A stretch of 64,000 nt of DNA from Planctomycetota bacterium. Its GTDB lineage: Bacteria > Planctomycetota > UBA11346. Location of the stretch: contig JADGDD010000006.1 in the NCBI GenBank assembly GCA_016745075.1, positions 186,001 through 250,000 of the forward strand. The letters are read 5' to 3'. A model generated the notes under the pieces. It did no database searches and had not been told where the DNA came from. It saw nothing but the letters and a program-made list of their open reading frames with translations. Shown in pieces: positions 9,371 to 18,684 of this stretch (position 1 is the stretch's first letter; the number at the start of each line of letters is the position of its first letter). A program made the position numbers and the translations under genes.

Positions 9371-10662
9371 ACGATCAGGAGCGAGCAGCACTGATAGAAC
9401 GCTTTCTTGAAGGTGGGTTATCTGATTTCGATACAGAGCGCCTGTGTACAGAACTAGAAAACACTCCAGCTCAACTGAACGAACTGTTGGATCAAAGTTG
9501 TATGCACCAGCGTTTATCGGTCGAATATGCTAGCAGAACAATTGATGATGCTGTTATGAATGCCTTACAATCTCGGCCAGAGCAAGAAGCTTTCCGTCAG
9601 CGTGTGCTCACATCTTTGCCACGTAGAAAACATTGGTTATCAGCGGTCGTCCTGATTGCTGCATCTTTACTGGTAGCCGTGGTGCTCAGTCGTCAGTTTT
9701 TTGGTATGCGGGCAAGTGCATATGTGAGTGGCCAGAGTGTCTGCGTTTGGCGTGGAGAGAGCTACATGCCTGTAACAGTGCTCAACGTGGGTGATCGTGT
9801 TGAGAGTGGTGAAGAGACAGCTCAGATCACCTTACATGATGGCAGTCTTATTACATTGGAGCCGCAGACACAGCTTGTGTGTCAGTCTTTGGGGCAAGCG
9901 GCTATTCTATTATTGAAACAAGGTTGCTTGGAGGCGACCATCACACCACAACAGCATTCTTTTGCAATTCATACACCTGCACTGCATGTATCCGTACTTG
10001 GGACGCATTTTACTGTTGTTCACCAGAATCAGACTAGCTTTGTTCATGTGCATGAGGGGCGAGTGGCTGTCGCTGATGATGATGAACAGCAGGCGATTGA
10101 ACTCGTCAGTGGAGAATCCGCTTCAGTGTTGCAGGGAAAGCTTATAGGACTTGGGCAGTGGACTGGTACGATGGAGGGTTTTGGTGAGAAACTCCTGTGT
10201 CATTTAGATTGGGCCACCAACGATCCCGTTTTAGAACATTTTCGTTTTTATGATCGGGTTTCACTGAATAACAAAATGGTATTACGCTCACGTTTCCATG
10301 AAAACGGTGTCGCTATCGATGTGCGACATGATCTAGATAAAATAGCTCTGTTTACATTTGATAAGGATTTAACCATTCATGTACGTTTTAAAATGAACAA
10401 GCGGGGTGATGTGACTGTTCGTTTACGAGATCATAATACTGATGGTCGTTCTATTTACAGTATCATTCCATTAGAGCAGATTCACCAGGGTGTTTGGCAA
10501 ACAGTCAGTCTTCCTATGGATACTTTTATTGAATCGAGGAGTTCTAAGAGAACAGAACATTTTCCGAATTATTTCATTGGCCGTCCATGTCGTGCATTGC
10601 GTTTTAAAGTATTTGATCGAGAAGCAGAACTTCTTGTTGATCGTTTTTGGGTAACGAAGTGA
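9367..10662 (+). CDS. FecR-domain transmembrane regulator (putative anti-sigma factor)
   Basis: The start at 9367 overlaps the sigma factor stop as ATGA, giving 431 residues; an upstream in-frame ATG lies inside the sigma gene and is rejected. Residues 1-85 are a cytoplasmic helical region, followed by one membrane helix (about 90-112). A FecR domain follows at about 130-240, with GDRVESG, the LHDGSLITLEPQTQL segment and the VLGTHFTV and VHEGRVAV strands. The last about 170 residues look like a beta-sandwich and carry no signature I can name. It probably holds the neighbouring sigma factor at the membrane and releases it on an envelope signal. The signal is unknown. Confidence 0.85.
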   Translation: MNDQERAALIERFLEGGLSDFDTERLCTELENTPAQLNELLDQSCMHQRLSVEYASRTIDDAVMNALQSRPEQEAFRQRVLTSLPRRKHWLSAVVLIAASLLVAVVLSRQFFGMRASAYVSGQSVCVWRGESYMPVTVLNVGDRVESGEETAQITLHDGSLITLEPQTQLVCQSLGQAAILLLKQGCLEATITPQQHSFAIHTPALHVSVLGTHFTVVHQNQTSFVHVHEGRVAVADDDEQQAIELVSGESASVLQGKLIGLGQWTGTMEGFGEKLLCHLDWATNDPVLEHFRFYDRVSLNNKMVLRSRFHENGVAIDVRHDLDKIALFTFDKDLTIHVRFKMNKRGDVTVRLRDHNTDGRSIYSIIPLEQIHQGVWQTVSLPMDTFIESRSSKRTEHFPNYFIGRPCRALRFKVFDREAELLVDRFWVTK

Positions 10663-10699
10663 TGATTGTATGAACAATGAAAAACACGAAGTATATAAA

Positions 10700-10731
10700 A
10701 AACGCCCGTCTGAATAATCAGACGGGCGTTT
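10700..10731. terminator. Bidirectional intrinsic terminator between fecR-like gene and rplM
   Basis: A perfect 14-bp stem (10700-10713 with 10718-10731) has an ATAA loop and A/T-rich flanks. It lies between the converging FecR-like gene and rplM, and so ends the rplM transcript without a downstream rpsI. Confidence 0.92.
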
Positions 10732-10753
10732 AATAATAATATATGTTTTTCGC

Positions 10754-11179
10754 TTATGGTAGTGGTTGTGGGTTTTGAGCTGTGTGTGGGTGCTCAGAGC
10801 CAGCGTAAACTTTTAGTTTCGCAAGCATTTCGCGGCCCATTTGGTTTTTAGGGATCATACGGCGAACAGCATTACGGAAAAGTTGATCTGGGTGTGTAGC
10901 GCGCAAACGGAGGAATGGAGTGTACTTCATACCGCCAATGTAACCAGTGTGGTGATGGTATACTTTGCTCAGTTCTTTGGTGCCACTCAAACGAATGTTT
11001 TCAGCGCCAGTAACGACAACGTAGTCGCCGCAGTCAACGTTTGGGCTATAAATTGCTTTGTTTTTGCCTTGCAAAACGCGAGCAACTTTAACAGCCAAAC
11101 GGCCAAGGATTTGTTCAGAAGCGTCAACGTGATACCAATCATGTTGAACAGTTTGTTTTGTAGCGAATGTTGTTGTCAT
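10754..11179 (-). CDS. rplM: 50S ribosomal protein L13
   Basis: The 141-residue protein is of normal L13 length. It has the family hallmarks W.HVDA....GRLA..(V/A).LQGK near the N-terminus, DCGDYVVV.GAE in the middle and RMIPKNQMGREMLAKLKVY near the C-terminus. It is an early-assembly protein of the large ribosomal subunit. In most bacteria rplM is followed directly by rpsI. Here it is followed by a strong terminator and rpsI is absent from the window. A 196-base gap separates it from pyrF upstream on the same strand, so it probably has its own promoter, which I could not place. Confidence 0.97.
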   Translation of the reverse strand: MTTTFATKQTVQHDWYHVDASEQILGRLAVKVARVLQGKNKAIYSPNVDCGDYVVVTGAENIRLSGTKELSKVYHHHTGYIGGMKYTPFLRLRATHPDQLFRNAVRRMIPKNQMGREMLAKLKVYAGSEHPHTAQNPQPLP

Positions 11180-11375
11180 GAGAATCTCTCAGTAAGAAAA
11201 CGCGTATGGAAGCGCGAGTAAAAATGAAGTAATTTATGTAAGACCAGTGTTCATTAGCGTTTAAGTTAGGTGCAACGGGGGCTGTCGGCACCAACGAAGA
11301 ACACAAAGTCCCATTGGGGGGCGCAACCTAGTGTATGCTGCCTCTCAGTCAAGGCTTATGATGCACTTTATGGGC

Positions 11376-12296
11376 CTAGCGTTCAGCATTCAGGTCGTCA
11401 TTCATTGCTTCTAAGGCAGCACGGGCAGCACCGGCCCAATCGTCATCAGCCCAGCCTTCTTGCTGCCAAGCGGCAAGTATAGCGCGCGAGGAGTTGATAA
11501 GCAGGCCGGTGCCATCACTGCGTTGTCCTGCAAGGGCATCAGCAGCCGTGCCGCCTTGAGCACCATAACCAGGAACAAGGAAGAGGGTGTTTGGCATCAA
11601 TGTACGCAGTGCTTGTGCTTCTGCTGGCCAGGTTGCGCCAACCACCGCGCCAACGTCTGTTAAGCCGCAGGCACCTTCTCGGCCACTGCCCCACTGATGA
11701 ACCAGTTTTGCCATTGCGTGCATAACCTGCTCATCTCCACATTTTTGCCCCTGTAGGTCAGCGCTGGAAGGGTTAGAGGTTTTAACAAGAACAAAAATGC
11801 CGGTTTCTGATTGTGGATCTAAGAATGGTTCTATGCCATCGGAACCAAGGTAGCCATTTACGGTTAGCCAATCACTGCGCCATGCATTTTCGCAAGTACT
11901 GTCATCGCCAAGCCCAGGAGCAGTACCAAGCCATGCTTGTTGATAATGAGCAGCAGTGGAGCCAATGTCGTTACGTTTGCCATCGAGAATAATTGGAATG
12001 TTAAGCGCACGTGCGTGAATAAGGCTTTCTTCAAGGGCTTGCATACCAGCTATGCCGTAAGCCTCATAGCAAGCTACTTGTGGTTTAATAGCTGCGCAGT
12101 GACCTGCAACCGCCTCAAGGATGGAACGGTTAAATAAGGAAAAGGCAGCGCCAACTGCCTGTGGAGTATCACCGTGTTCAGCAAGACAGCGTTGCTTGAC
12201 GGTTGATGGAATAAGATGTGGGCGTGGGTCCAGTCCAATGCAGGCAATGGAGTGATTGGCTTCTATCTGTGCTTGAATTTGGTCGGCTATATGCAT
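11376..12296 (-). CDS. pyrF: Orotidine 5'-phosphate decarboxylase, long (type 2) form
   Basis: It decarboxylates OMP to UMP, the last step of de novo pyrimidine synthesis. The 306-residue length and the FNRSILEAVAG and KPQVACYEAYG segments match the long bacterial form. The catalytic Lys/Asp array is seen as ILDGKRNDIGSTA. The phosphate-binding end is VPGYGAQGG. The start at 12296 is chosen because the family begins at about HIADQI; a frame extension to 12413 would run into the divergent methyltransferase gene. No clear Shine-Dalgarno site precedes it. The other pyrimidine gene in the window, pyrD, is 1.9 kb away on the opposite strand. Confidence 0.93.
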   Translation of the reverse strand: MHIADQIQAQIEANHSIACIGLDPRPHLIPSTVKQRCLAEHGDTPQAVGAAFSLFNRSILEAVAGHCAAIKPQVACYEAYGIAGMQALEESLIHARALNIPIILDGKRNDIGSTAAHYQQAWLGTAPGLGDDSTCENAWRSDWLTVNGYLGSDGIEPFLDPQSETGIFVLVKTSNPSSADLQGQKCGDEQVMHAMAKLVHQWGSGREGACGLTDVGAVVGATWPAEAQALRTLMPNTLFLVPGYGAQGGTAADALAGQRSDGTGLLINSSRAILAAWQQEGWADDDWAGAARAALEAMNDDLNAER

Positions 12297-12371
12297 GGGC
12301 GAAAGTGTGCTTGGGCCACGGTTTTGGCAAGTGGCGCTTGGCTCTGCTCTAGACACCTCTAATCTGAACGC

Positions 12372-13088
12372 ATGAAGACAACGCCATGGTGGGACGAGGC
12401 TTTCCAGCAGCATTACCTAGCGATTTACGCGCACAGAGATGACCAGAGTGCAGTCGAAGAGATAGCCGGTGTCTTACCTCGTATACAGGCGCAGTCTGGC
12501 CCTGTATTGGATGCGTGTTGTGGCAATGGTCGCCATCTTGCAGCTTTGCGAGCAGCAGGTTTGCCCGCTTGGGGCTTTGATTATAGCCATGATTTATTAC
12601 GGGTAGCGGCAGCTCGTCCAGAAACCGCAGGTTATGTGTTTCGTAGTGATGTCCGTGCTCCTGCTATTGGAACAGGCTGGGGGGCAATCACCTTATTTTT
12701 TACCGCCTTTGGTTATTTTGATGATGAACAAAATGCGCGTACTTTAGAGGGGCTTGCTCAAGCTTTACGGCCAGGCGGTTTATTGTTAATAGATGTACCA
12801 AACCCCGAACGTGTGCGCATCAATTTAGTGCCAGAGAGTCACAAAGATGTTGATGGTTTGCATATTCATGAGCAACGTTCACTTTCTGGGCAGCGAGTTG
12901 AAAAACGTGTGCGTTTAGAGAAAGATGGAAAAGAATTACAATCTTACACTGAAAGCGTTCGTTTATACGAAACAGACGAAATGGCGCGGATGGCGCAAGC
13001 CGCTGGTTTAGATGTGGAGGCATGTTGGCCGAGTTTGCGTGGTCCAGATCATGATGATGACCGCCATGTCTATTGGTTGCGCTCATGA
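12372..13088 (+). CDS. Class I SAM-dependent methyltransferase
   Basis: The 238-residue protein has the Rossmann-like methyltransferase fold. Motif I is LDACCGNGRHLAAL at about residue 47, an acidic strand end GFDYS follows, and the motif IV/V region is the GGLLLIDVPNPERV stretch after LAQALRPG. It resembles the Methyltransf_25/11 group acting on small molecules. The substrate cannot be inferred. No strong ribosome-binding site is visible before the ATG at 12372. Its stop overlaps the start of the lipoprotein gene downstream (ATGA), so the two are co-translated. Confidence 0.85.
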   Translation: MKTTPWWDEAFQQHYLAIYAHRDDQSAVEEIAGVLPRIQAQSGPVLDACCGNGRHLAALRAAGLPAWGFDYSHDLLRVAAARPETAGYVFRSDVRAPAIGTGWGAITLFFTAFGYFDDEQNARTLEGLAQALRPGGLLLIDVPNPERVRINLVPESHKDVDGLHIHEQRSLSGQRVEKRVRLEKDGKELQSYTESVRLYETDEMARMAQAAGLDVEACWPSLRGPDHDDDRHVYWLRS

Positions 13089-14059
13089 AATACTTCCTGC
13101 TGATTGGCTGCGTGTTTTTGACAGCTTGCGGGGACGTCTCAGAACCTTCCATTCAAACCGTTTTTACCTTGCCGGAAGAGCCCGCTCATGTGTACCGTTT
13201 AAATACGGAAACAGATGTTATTCCAGAGGCCGCTGCCGGTGTTGTTACTCGCGCAGCCGATGGGGCAACTTTGCTTTTTGAAGCAGGGCAGCGAATTGAC
13301 CGTTTGCAGTCAGGTGTTTACGGGCGTGAGCGTTTGCTCGTTTATATTCGTACTGGTAATGATAGTGCAGCCCATGCTCTGTCTTGTAGTGGCATTGCTC
13401 AAGAGCCATACGCTGACAAAGAGCATTTAATAGAATGGGCTGAGCAAGGCATCGCCCTGACTCCAGAGTCCTTAGTGATTAGTGCATGGAGACAAGGCGA
13501 TCGCTTTCCGTGGCCATGGGTAGATAATCCGGCGTTTCATGATGGTCTTGCCAGTCTTTGTAAGCGTGTGAACCCAACGGCCAAAGGGTACAACTGGGAT
13601 CAGAGTACAGGTGTCTATGTAGATGAAACGGGAGCACCAATAGGTATTGGTACAGAAGGTCGTGTTGTTCTTGGTGATCTTGTTGCAGGTGTAGAGCAAA
13701 AACTTCGCAGAGAAGCCGAGGCGGGTATCTTCGGCATACTGGTCGCAGACCGTGGTGTACTTGGTGCACTTGATCCAGAAGATGAAGTGGTCAGCGCTTG
13801 TCCCGTTCCAGGTATGCCAACACGGCAAGTCCGTGTTTGGACATTGGGGAGCTTGATTGGTCCTGTCCCCGTTCATTGTTTCAAGCGCAGTCGAGAACGA
13901 GCCGAGCGTATTCTTCGCAGTCGTTATAAGCCTGATAACCCAATTTGGCGACTGTCCTTTAAGCGCCAAATGATGGCTCTCGCTGGAATGGTGCTGCTGA
14001 TTATTGTTCTGTTCCGTCATGGTAGAAAAATGAAACAAAAACAACGGCGGAAGAGCTAA
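13085..14059 (+). CDS. Unrecognised lipoprotein with C-terminal membrane helix
   Basis: The start at 13085 overlaps the methyltransferase stop. The 324-residue product has a lipoprotein signal ending LTACGD, a soluble domain of about 270 residues, and a C-terminal membrane helix (MMALAGMVLLIIVLF) followed by a very basic tail. I do not recognise the soluble domain; it contains LRREAEAGIFGILVADRGVL and is probably exposed outside the inner membrane. Coupling to a methyltransferase does not by itself suggest a role. Confidence 0.7.
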   Translation: MKYFLLIGCVFLTACGDVSEPSIQTVFTLPEEPAHVYRLNTETDVIPEAAAGVVTRAADGATLLFEAGQRIDRLQSGVYGRERLLVYIRTGNDSAAHALSCSGIAQEPYADKEHLIEWAEQGIALTPESLVISAWRQGDRFPWPWVDNPAFHDGLASLCKRVNPTAKGYNWDQSTGVYVDETGAPIGIGTEGRVVLGDLVAGVEQKLRREAEAGIFGILVADRGVLGALDPEDEVVSACPVPGMPTRQVRVWTLGSLIGPVPVHCFKRSRERAERILRSRYKPDNPIWRLSFKRQMMALAGMVLLIIVLFRHGRKMKQKQRRKS

Positions 14060-14181
14060 ATAGGACGTTTTATTCGATAGGCAGCTCAATAGCACAAGCC
14101 AAACTTCAATCTCAACCTAAAAACCCCTAGAAGTGATGGTCTTGCTTGGCATTTGGGAAAGGCTCATACTCTGCGGGCACT

Positions 14182-15273
14182 ATGTCACTTTACAGCGCGC
14201 TTGTCCGTCCTCTATTCTTTCGTTTTGATCCAGAAACGGCGCATAAAATTGCGATGACGGCACTCTCCTGTGTGCCATTTCGTTCTTGCGGTCGAAGCTA
14301 CTTAGCGGGCGGAAAGCATACCGCTTTGCAGCAAACACTGTGGGGGGTGGATTTTACTCACCCCGTTGGTCTTGCTGCTGGTTTTGATAAGAATGGCCAT
14401 TCGATAGCAGGCTTGTCTGATTTGGGTTTTTCCAGCTTGGAGATCGGTACTATTACCGCTAAGGCTCAGCTTGGTAATGAGCAGCCTCGTTGTTTTCGGT
14501 TATGTGCTGATCAATCTATCATTAACCGTATGGGGATTCCTAACGAAGGGGCAGAGACCATTGCGGAACACCTGCAAAAAGTACGCAAAACATCTGTTGT
14601 TATTGGGGCAAATATTGGCACCTCCACTGGCACTCCGGCTGAAGAAGCACAGGCGGATCAGGCAATAACAATTACCACCATTGCCCCACATGTCTCGTAT
14701 TTGGTGGTCAATGTTTCTTGTCCCAATGTGCAGGGGTTTACAGGGCAACAGGCAACAGAATATTTGCAACCTTTGTTGCGAAATGCTAAAGCCTGTGTCT
14801 TGGAAGCAGCGCCAGCTTGCCCAGTACTGGTAAAAGTTGGGCCAGACCTATCTGATGACGCATTAGATGCCTTGGTTGATACGGGTATAGCGGAAGGGGT
14901 GCAGGGATTTGTGGTCAGCAATACAAGTGTGACTCGTGAAGGGGTCAGTCTTGCTGGTGAGGAGATAGAACGCATTGGTAAGGGTGGTTTGTCTGGTGCG
15001 GTTATTCGAGAACGGGCTACCAAGGCTTTAGCTCGGGTTGCCCGTCGTATTCGTGCGGGAGCACATGATATTCCTGTCATTGGTGTTGGTGGCGTTGATA
15101 GCGCCGATGCAGCATGGGAGAAAATTATTCACGGGGCAAGTTTGGTGCAAGTGTATACGGGGTATATTTATCAAGGGCCAACCCTAATGCGCCGTATTAA
15201 TAAAGGCCTTGTGAAAAAATTACGAGCCAATGGTTTTACTCACATTTCTGAAGCGGTAGGATCTGCGCTATGA
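14182..15273 (+). CDS. pyrD: Dihydroorotate dehydrogenase, class-2-like with Cys at the catalytic position
   Basis: It oxidises dihydroorotate to orotate with FMN. The start at 14182 gives 363 residues and the class 2 N-terminus SALVRPLFFRFDPETAHKIA, a membrane-associating helix used with quinones. Class 2 signatures follow: LAAGFDKNG, LEIGTITA, NEQPRCFRL and NRMG.PNEG. The FMN-phosphate end is GVGGVDSADAAWEKI. The loop that carries the catalytic base reads VNVSCPN, so Cys (about residue 180) stands where class 2 enzymes usually have Ser. Cys is typical of class 1. The gene overlaps the next small lipoprotein gene by ATGA. Confidence 0.9.
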   Translation: MSLYSALVRPLFFRFDPETAHKIAMTALSCVPFRSCGRSYLAGGKHTALQQTLWGVDFTHPVGLAAGFDKNGHSIAGLSDLGFSSLEIGTITAKAQLGNEQPRCFRLCADQSIINRMGIPNEGAETIAEHLQKVRKTSVVIGANIGTSTGTPAEEAQADQAITITTIAPHVSYLVVNVSCPNVQGFTGQQATEYLQPLLRNAKACVLEAAPACPVLVKVGPDLSDDALDALVDTGIAEGVQGFVVSNTSVTREGVSLAGEEIERIGKGGLSGAVIRERATKALARVARRIRAGAHDIPVIGVGGVDSADAAWEKIIHGASLVQVYTGYIYQGPTLMRRINKGLVKKLRANGFTHISEAVGSAL

Positions 15274-15644
15274 GTATAAAAATGCTGCTTAATTGTGCAC
15301 TTGCGATGGTGCTTGTCGTACTTACTTCATGTAATGATGGGCCACGAACAGAAATTACTCACCGCCGTGCGCTTATCTGGGAAACAGTATACGAAGCAGA
15401 AATTATTAAAGTTTGGGATACCATGCACCTTAACCGGGCAGTAGACCCACACGTTTCACATTATATAGAAGTTCTTATTCTAACCGAAGGTGATGATTTG
15501 ACTGGCCAGCAGATTGGTTTCCCCTACGACGAGTGGTCAGTTGGTAAAAAACCACCAAGTGTAGGTGAGGTTGTGCTCTTTACTCCAGCATCATGGGTAC
15601 AAACAAGTGCCAGTAGTATGGGGCGACCAAAATCTGGGTGGTAG
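15270..15644 (+). CDS. Small unrecognised lipoprotein
   Basis: The 124-residue product has a signal peptide ending VLTSCND (lipobox) and a compact polar domain of about 100 residues rich in beta-forming residues. It matches no family I can name. Its ATG overlaps the pyrD stop, so it is translated from the pyrD message. A role with pyrD is not obvious. Confidence 0.7.
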   Translation: MSIKMLLNCALAMVLVVLTSCNDGPRTEITHRRALIWETVYEAEIIKVWDTMHLNRAVDPHVSHYIEVLILTEGDDLTGQQIGFPYDEWSVGKKPPSVGEVVLFTPASWVQTSASSMGRPKSGW

Positions 15645-15921
15645 AATATTTTAAGGAAGCAACATTGTTTTTTAATGGACACTTCTTTTTTCTCGTGTCT
15701 CTCCTCATATGCAAGTGTTGTATGTATTTCAGGAGACTAAATGCGTGAAGGAAATTGCATTGCATAATACGTATCGAATTTGTGCATGTGTTTTGTTCTT
15801 CCTCAGTTTTTTTCTAGTGATGAGGCGTGTCATACGCATCGTGTGTCGCTCGCAGTTGAATTCAATTATGCTGACGCGGCTGAGTGGTCGTGGTTGGCAA
15901 GAATGCTCATAAGGATTTCAG
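15645..15921. other. 277-base intergenic stretch
   Basis: I see only short, poorly initiated frames here and no convincing hairpin. The stretch ends in an AAGGA ribosome-binding site for the transporter gene at 15922, and probably holds its promoter. No RNA gene was recognised. Confidence 0.4.
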
Positions 15922-17343
15922 ATGAACATCAAATTAATTATCTCCATACTCTTGCCACTATTGGTTTGGTTTATGCCTGCAGAGTGGATACCAATAGCTC
16001 ATGATGGTGGTCTTGTTACTGTGGCGGAACAACGCACCCTTGCTATTTTTGTAATGGCGGTGTGTATGTGGGTACTTGAACCGATTCCTATTTTTGCAAC
16101 CTCCGTATTGGTAATTGTTTCAGAACTTTTATTGTTGTCGAATAAAGCTCCGTATATATTTCGTTTGGCAAAAGAAGATGCTATTTCCTACAAAGAGATT
16201 ATGCATACCTTTGCGGCCCCTATTATTTTATTGTTTCTCGGTGGATTCTTTTTGGCAATGGCAGCAACAAAATATCGTTTAGATACAAACTTAGCCCGAG
16301 TGATGTTGCGGCCTTTCGGCTCAAAACCGAAAAATGTTATGCTTGGTTTAATGATCATCACTGCGATTTTTTCCATGTTTATGAGTAATACAGCTACAAC
16401 TGCAATGATGATAGCAGTGTTAATGCCTGTCTTAAAAGTCGTGGATGTTAAAGACCCATTGCGCATTGGTTTATTATTGGCGATTCCATTTGCTGCAAAT
16501 ATTGGTGGTGTTGGTACGCCCATTGGTACGCCACCAAATGCGGTAGCGATGCAGTTTCTTACCAAAGAAAATGGTATGTTTGTGAGTTTTGGTGGATGGA
16601 TGGCTTTTGCCGTTCCCTATGTGTTGGTGATGTTAGCCGTTGCTTGGGCTGTGTTGTTGGTGTTCTTTAAGCCACAAACAGATCGCATTGATATTAACAT
16701 GAAAGGCCGTTTCCTGAAGACGAATAAAGCGATTGTAGTTTATATTACCTTTGCTGTTACTATTCTTTTATGGTTGAGCGGAAAATGGCACGGTATGAGT
16801 TCTCATACGGTAGCAATGCTTCCGGTTGCTCTGTTTACCATGACAGGGATTATTACTAAAGACGATTTAAAGACTTTAAGTTGGGATGTGCTTTGGTTGG
16901 TCTCTGGTGGTATTGCTTTAGGACTTGCGCTCAAAGAAACCGGTTTGAGTAAAGACTTAGTGGCTTGCATACCGTTTGATTCTATACCAGCGATGTTGGT
17001 TGTGGTGGTAGCTTGTGTGGTCGCTTTATTGATGTCTACCTTCATGAGTAATACCGCAACCGCGAACTTACTATTACCTATTATGGTTGCACTAGCGGCA
17101 AATGCAGATGTGGTTGCGTCATTAAGTGAATATGGTGGTGTTTTAATGCTGCTTATTTCAGTAGCGATGACCTGTTCTCTTGCTATGGCTATGCCTATTT
17201 CAACACCACCCAATGCTATTGCTTACGCCAGTGGTTTAATAGAAACCAAAGATATGGCTAAGGCAGGTGGCGTTATCGGTGTTGTTGGTATGGTCGGTAT
17301 CTTTTTGTTAATGTTTATTCTGAATACGATAGGTTTCTTCTAA
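15922..17343 (+). CDS. SLC13/DASS-family sodium:dicarboxylate (or sulfate/phosphate) symporter
   Basis: The 473-residue inner-membrane protein has the two-fold repeat of the DASS family. Each half carries an SNT sodium/substrate motif: SNTATTAMM in the first and SNTATANLLLP in the second. Each half also has a GTPPNA- or STPPNA-type loop. The ATG has an AAGGA site six bases upstream. A histidine kinase gene begins at the base after its TAA, followed by an overlapping response regulator, so these three genes form one operon. The two-component system may sense the transported acid or anion. Dicarboxylate, citrate, sulfate and phosphate cannot be told apart. Confidence 0.88.
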   Translation: MNIKLIISILLPLLVWFMPAEWIPIAHDGGLVTVAEQRTLAIFVMAVCMWVLEPIPIFATSVLVIVSELLLLSNKAPYIFRLAKEDAISYKEIMHTFAAPIILLFLGGFFLAMAATKYRLDTNLARVMLRPFGSKPKNVMLGLMIITAIFSMFMSNTATTAMMIAVLMPVLKVVDVKDPLRIGLLLAIPFAANIGGVGTPIGTPPNAVAMQFLTKENGMFVSFGGWMAFAVPYVLVMLAVAWAVLLVFFKPQTDRIDINMKGRFLKTNKAIVVYITFAVTILLWLSGKWHGMSSHTVAMLPVALFTMTGIITKDDLKTLSWDVLWLVSGGIALGLALKETGLSKDLVACIPFDSIPAMLVVVVACVVALLMSTFMSNTATANLLLPIMVALAANADVVASLSEYGGVLMLLISVAMTCSLAMAMPISTPPNAIAYASGLIETKDMAKAGGVIGVVGMVGIFLLMFILNTIGFF

Positions 17344-18684
17344 ATGGCAATTTTATCTGCTGCGGATATCGTAGCGAAATATTTTGGTCAAAAAGATAAC
17401 TTGAAAACGCTCAACCAAGGCGATGTCTTGCTGCACCAAGGTGAAACGAATAAACGTCTCTATTACGTACATCGTGGTCAATTGTCTGGTGAGCGTATTG
17501 GCACCTACGAATTTACCCAACATTTTGTTGTTGGTCCGGGCGAGCTGGTTGGCATCCAAAGTTTTTTTAATAATGCTATCCTGAGCCAAGTCACGGTTAG
17601 TGCTGATGAAGATACGGATGTATCGTCTATCGAAGTTGAAGATATTATAGATGATAGTCCATCTGAAGTCTTGATGCCCTTATTTATTGAGGTGATGAAT
17701 AATCGGCAAAATAGACTGTATGAATCTTTGAGCAGCGAGCACGAAAAGCGCATGCAATTAGAAGAGCACGAACGTTTATCACAGCTTGGTCAATTTGCGG
17801 CAGGTGTTGCTCATGAATTAAATAATGCGGTATCCGTTATTGATCGTGGTAGTGCATGGGCGATGGAGCAGTTAGAGAATATGCTCTCAACATGTCCGCA
17901 CCCCCGAGAAGCACAGTTATTGCGCGGGATGCAAGATGGTCGTTCCGCAGATTCACGAGCGTTACGCAAAGAAGCGCGGGCTTTTGCTGAACGTAGTGGT
18001 TTATCTTTGTCGAGCGCTCGCAAAGCCGTGTTGTTGGGCCTTTCCGATACAGATGCCTTGGCGCTCGCCCAAGATGAAACGGCCTTAGATGCCTTGTATA
18101 CTGCTTGGGAAACAGGAACGACGCTTAGGGATGTGGCAGCTGCTTCAAAACATGCGGCAGCCGTTGTTGAATCTATGAAAAACCTTGGTGCCAGACACTC
18201 TTTAGAGTTGCAGGCATTGTCGGTAAAACAATCTTTAGACCAATCTTTAAGTATTTTACGTAATGTGATTAAAGGTGTGGATATTCAATTGAGCTGTGAC
18301 ACCGATGTGTCTGTCTATGGCAATAAGGGTGAGCTCAATCAAGTGTGGATAAATATTATAAAAAATGCTTGTGATGCTATGCGTGCAACCCAAGCAGTGA
18401 GTCACCGCATACAAATTAACCTTGATACGGAAGCCGATAAATGTGTGGTACGTATACAGGATAATGGGCCGGGCATTCCCGTAGCGATTCAGAAAAAAAT
18501 ATTTCAACCGAATTTTACCACCAAGAAAACAGGCCTGTCTTTTGGCCTTGGCATTGGTTTATCTATTGTTAAAAAGATAATTAATTCATTTGATGGCACG
18601 ATTGTGGTTGAATCGGATACAGATGGAACGTGTTTTATCGTTCGTTTGCCACGAGTTGTGGCTGAAGAAGGAGAATCTTTATGA
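17344..18684 (+). CDS. Sensor histidine kinase with cyclic-nucleotide-binding-like input domain
   Basis: The 446-residue kinase has no membrane helix and is cytoplasmic. Residues about 15-110 look like a cNMP-binding beta-roll (CRP/FNR type): LNQGDVLLHQGETNKRLYYV and the GPGELVGIQSFF turn. A coiled linker leads to the H-box FAAGVAHELNNAVSV, with phospho-accepting His157. The segment between H-box and ATP domain is about 110 residues, longer than usual. The ATPase domain has the N box (WINIIKNACDAM), QDNGPGIP and GLGIGLSIVKKII. It abuts the transporter gene and overlaps the response regulator gene by ATGA. The ligand may be a nucleotide or another small molecule. Confidence 0.88.
   Translation: MAILSAADIVAKYFGQKDNLKTLNQGDVLLHQGETNKRLYYVHRGQLSGERIGTYEFTQHFVVGPGELVGIQSFFNNAILSQVTVSADEDTDVSSIEVEDIIDDSPSEVLMPLFIEVMNNRQNRLYESLSSEHEKRMQLEEHERLSQLGQFAAGVAHELNNAVSVIDRGSAWAMEQLENMLSTCPHPREAQLLRGMQDGRSADSRALRKEARAFAERSGLSLSSARKAVLLGLSDTDALALAQDETALDALYTAWETGTTLRDVAAASKHAAAVVESMKNLGARHSLELQALSVKQSLDQSLSILRNVIKGVDIQLSCDTDVSVYGNKGELNQVWINIIKNACDAMRATQAVSHRIQINLDTEADKCVVRIQDNGPGIPVAIQKKIFQPNFTTKKTGLSFGLGIGLSIVKKIINSFDGTIVVESDTDGTCFIVRLPRVVAEEGESL

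Noticed and set aside
13472-14095. Open frame of about 207 codons antisense to the lipoprotein at 13085-14059.
   Set aside because: The plus-strand gene has a lipobox, ATGA coupling and a C-terminal helix. The antisense frame is low-complexity Thr/Asn/His-rich and reads as a shadow.
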